This document shows positions 22,112-23,439 of a stretch of DNA of 23,439 nt, one piece after another. A model generated the notes under the pieces. That model was not told the origin of the DNA. It did no database searches and saw only the letters and a program-made list of their open reading frames with translations. The number at the start of each line of letters is the position of its first letter. Positions within the stretch are counted from its first letter, which is position 1. This DNA is from DATKKG01 sp964475215. GTDB lineage: Archaea; Thermoproteota; Nitrososphaeria; Conexivisphaerales; DTJL01. The stretch lies in contig CAYYVT010000155.1 in the NCBI GenBank assembly GCA_964475215.1, forward strand, positions 1 through 23,439, given 5' to 3'. Position numbers and translations under genes: made by a program.

Positions 22112-22822
22112 TCACAGGATGCGGCCCAGCCTATCGACGAACTTGGTATTGGCGCTTAGGTAGCTCTTCTTGTCTCCTATGTCGATGAAGTCGCCCTCTG
22201 CCTTGAAGCCGAATACGGGCTCTCCCTTCTTTACGGCCGCATTGAAGGCGTCGTTCATGGAGTACATCACGTCGCTTGGGATGTACTTGAGAAATGACGG
22301 CTCCATAACGTAGCACCCCACGTTGATCCATCCCTCCACGATGGGCTTCTCCCGCCAATTCGTCACCCTGTCCTCGCTGTTCGTCTCGATGAACCCATAC
22401 TTCATGCTCTCCCTGAAGGGCATGAGCATGAGCGTGGCGAGGGCCTTGTTCTTCCTGTGGAATTCGATCATCTTCCCTATGTCGGCCTCTACAAGGGAGT
22501 CGCCATAGAGCACCACGAAGGTGTCCTTGACCAGCGACTCGACGGTCTTCAGCTGCCCGGCCGTGCCCCGAGGGCTCACCGTCCTGACGTACCTTATCTT
22601 CACGCCAAGCTCGTCGCCTTCGCCGAAGTAGTCCTCGATGGTCTTTCGGAGATAGCTAACGGTGACGATGATGTCGGTTATCCCGGTCTTCGACAGCTGG
22701 AGCACGAGGTGTTCCATCAGGGGCTTGTCCCCGAGGGGCAGCATGGGCTTAGGGGCGAAGAACGTATAGGGCCTGAGGCGGGTCCCGAGGCCGCCTGCCA
22801 GAATTACAGCTTGCAACTGCAT
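22112..22822 (-). CDS. Sugar-1-phosphate nucleotidyltransferase (RmlA/GlmU N-domain type)
   Basis: Couples a sugar-1-phosphate to an NTP to give a nucleotide sugar; cytoplasmic. It is 236 residues, so only the catalytic Rossmann-like domain is present. ILAGGLGTRLRPYTFFAPKP is the nucleotide-binding signature, with the catalytic Lys in APKPMLPLG. FVVLYGDSLVEADI carries the metal-binding Asp, WREKPIV the sugar-contact region, INVGCYVMEP the conserved Gly/Tyr strand, and FIDIGDKKSYL the second metal Asp. The base and sugar used (UTP or GTP; glucose, mannose or glucosamine) cannot be fixed from sequence. ATG 22822 has GGAAGG directly upstream and is nine bases after the stop of the preceding gene. 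With the GlmU-like gene it forms the core of the cluster. Confidence 0.92.
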   Translation of the reverse strand: MQLQAVILAGGLGTRLRPYTFFAPKPMLPLGDKPLMEHLVLQLSKTGITDIIVTVSYLRKTIEDYFGEGDELGVKIRYVRTVSPRGTAGQLKTVESLVKDTFVVLYGDSLVEADIGKMIEFHRKNKALATLMLMPFRESMKYGFIETNSEDRVTNWREKPIVEGWINVGCYVMEPSFLKYIPSDVMYSMNDAFNAAVKKGEPVFGFKAEGDFIDIGDKKSYLSANTKFVDRLGRIL

Positions 22823-22831
22823 CCTTCCACG

Positions 22832-23439
22832 CTATCCCCATGGGAAATGTGCCCTAAATACCGTCTTTCTTTTGAGCAGATCAAGCGCCTCCCTGAACTG
22901 ACTTGTGTAGCTCCTGAAGAAGTCAGGGTTTGAAGCAGTGTACGCGGGATCCAGGAGGAGTCCTCGGCATCCGCTGTCCACGAGGCACTGGACGTCGTCT
23001 CCTGAAACGTCCTGGCTCACCCTAAAGATGACGGGTTTGCTGCCGGAGAGCTTCGAAACAAGGGAGAGGGTCACCAGGTCCACCACGCTGAACCTGTTCG
23101 TGCCCTCGGATTGAACCTGCGAAGAGGTTTCGAAGGAAAGGGCGAGTATTCCTTCATATTCCGACAGGACCCTATAGTATTCGAAGGGCATTCCTGGCTG
23201 AACGTACGACAGAACGTTGAGTCGACCGTCACGCAGCACGAAGGGTGGGGTCCTGGCGACGGAGATGGCGGCATAGTCGAACCCAAGGCCCACCACCTGT
23301 TCCCACTCGTCCTTCGTCACAAACTTCTGATTCCCAACGTGGATGCCCACTGGAAGCTTGAGGACCGACAGGAGGTCCTTGATCTGCTGGGCCTCGAGGT
23401 CGGGGCCACCCGTGTAGGCCGAAGTGACAGGATGCTCAT
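22832..23439 (-). CDS. Uncharacterised TIM-barrel-like protein, N-terminus beyond the window
   Basis: The reading frame is open to the right edge, so the true start is beyond 23439; 202 codons are visible. I do not recognise the family. The sequence alternates hydrophobic strands and helices in a barrel-like rhythm: LPVGIHVGN, YAAISVAR, LNVLSYVQPG, GILALSFET, KPVIFRVSQD, GCRGLLLDPAY. Each strand ends in polar or acidic residues, as in TIM-barrel enzymes. It ends with an FREALDLLKRK helix. A GTG at 23350 is in frame, but the conserved-looking stretch HPVTSAYTGGPDLEAQQ before it indicates that it is internal. The stop is nine bases before the nucleotidyltransferase, so it is very likely part of the sugar-nucleotide operon, possibly as first gene. 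Confidence 0.6.
   Translation of the reverse strand, partial: EHPVTSAYTGGPDLEAQQIKDLLSVLKLPVGIHVGNQKFVTKDEWEQVVGLGFDYAAISVARTPPFVLRDGRLNVLSYVQPGMPFEYYRVLSEYEGILALSFETSSQVQSEGTNRFSVVDLVTLSLVSKLSGSKPVIFRVSQDVSGDDVQCLVDSGCRGLLLDPAYTASNPDFFRSYTSQFREALDLLKRKTVFRAHFPWG

Noticed and set aside
1..23439. CRISPR arrays, insertion sequences, transposases, integrases, rRNA
   Set aside because: No spaced direct repeats, no transposase or integrase motifs and no conserved rRNA sequence were seen when reading both strands.

Overview
The window looks like a chromosomal segment of an archaeon of the TACK group (Thermoproteota in the broad sense). The evidence is eukaryote-type information genes (an aIF1/SUI1 factor, ribosomal protein S25e and a deoxyhypusine synthase), archaeal-type phosphoglycerate mutase, GH57 and ThiN-domain proteins, and AT-rich TATA elements that stand out in a roughly 60% GC background. 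S25e is normally absent from Euryarchaeota, which favours TACK; I cannot resolve the class. Start codons are very often TTG or GTG, and many genes have a TATA-like element centred about 27-35 bases before the likely start, so leaderless or short-leader transcription seems common.

Layout. 1-4964 (minus strand): a glycosyltransferase pair (GT4, then membrane GT2), an M32 carboxypeptidase, and the 5' part of cysS, which runs off the left edge and carries an apparent frameshift in its last bases. 5190-7099 (plus): a predicted nucleotide-sensing nuclease (ATP-cone + PD-(D/E)XK + HhH) and an AmmeMemoRadiSam-type radical SAM enzyme. 7092-8045 (minus): a ThiR-like HTH/ThiN thiamine regulator with palindromes at its own promoter. 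8149-9006 (plus): a divergent shikimate-dehydrogenase-family protein. 9015-11028 (minus): deoxyhypusine synthase and a GalT-like nucleotidyltransferase. 11271-14814 (plus): a GH57 protein lacking the expected nucleophile, apgM, a TM1367-type cyclophilin-like protein and aIF1. 14851-15180 (minus): S25e. A gap of about 490 bases follows, then a small membrane protein (plus). 16073-17692 (minus): a UbiE-like methyltransferase and the NAD(P)HX dehydratase nnrD. 17748-23439 (minus): an SsnA-like amidohydrolase below a sugar-nucleotide cluster (uncharacterised barrel-like protein, RmlA/GlmU-type nucleotidyltransferase, alternative GlmU-like acyltransferase, metallophosphoesterase, phosphoglucose/phosphomannose isomerase).

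Working together. The right-hand cluster has the parts to interconvert hexose phosphates and make activated (amino)sugars; the GT2/GT4 pair at the left could use such donors for surface glycans or glycolipids. The rest is housekeeping (translation, glycolysis, cofactor repair, thiamine control).

The most unusual observation is that two genes with intact conserved N-terminal motifs, nnrD and the metallophosphoesterase, have no ATG, GTG or TTG where they must begin. Both have a Shine-Dalgarno sequence placed correctly in front of an ACG codon. Other points of interest are the GH57 pseudoenzyme candidate, the AroE-like protein without its shikimate-binding serines, the ATP-cone nuclease and the ThiR palindromes. 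I found no CRISPR array, insertion sequence, tRNA or rRNA.
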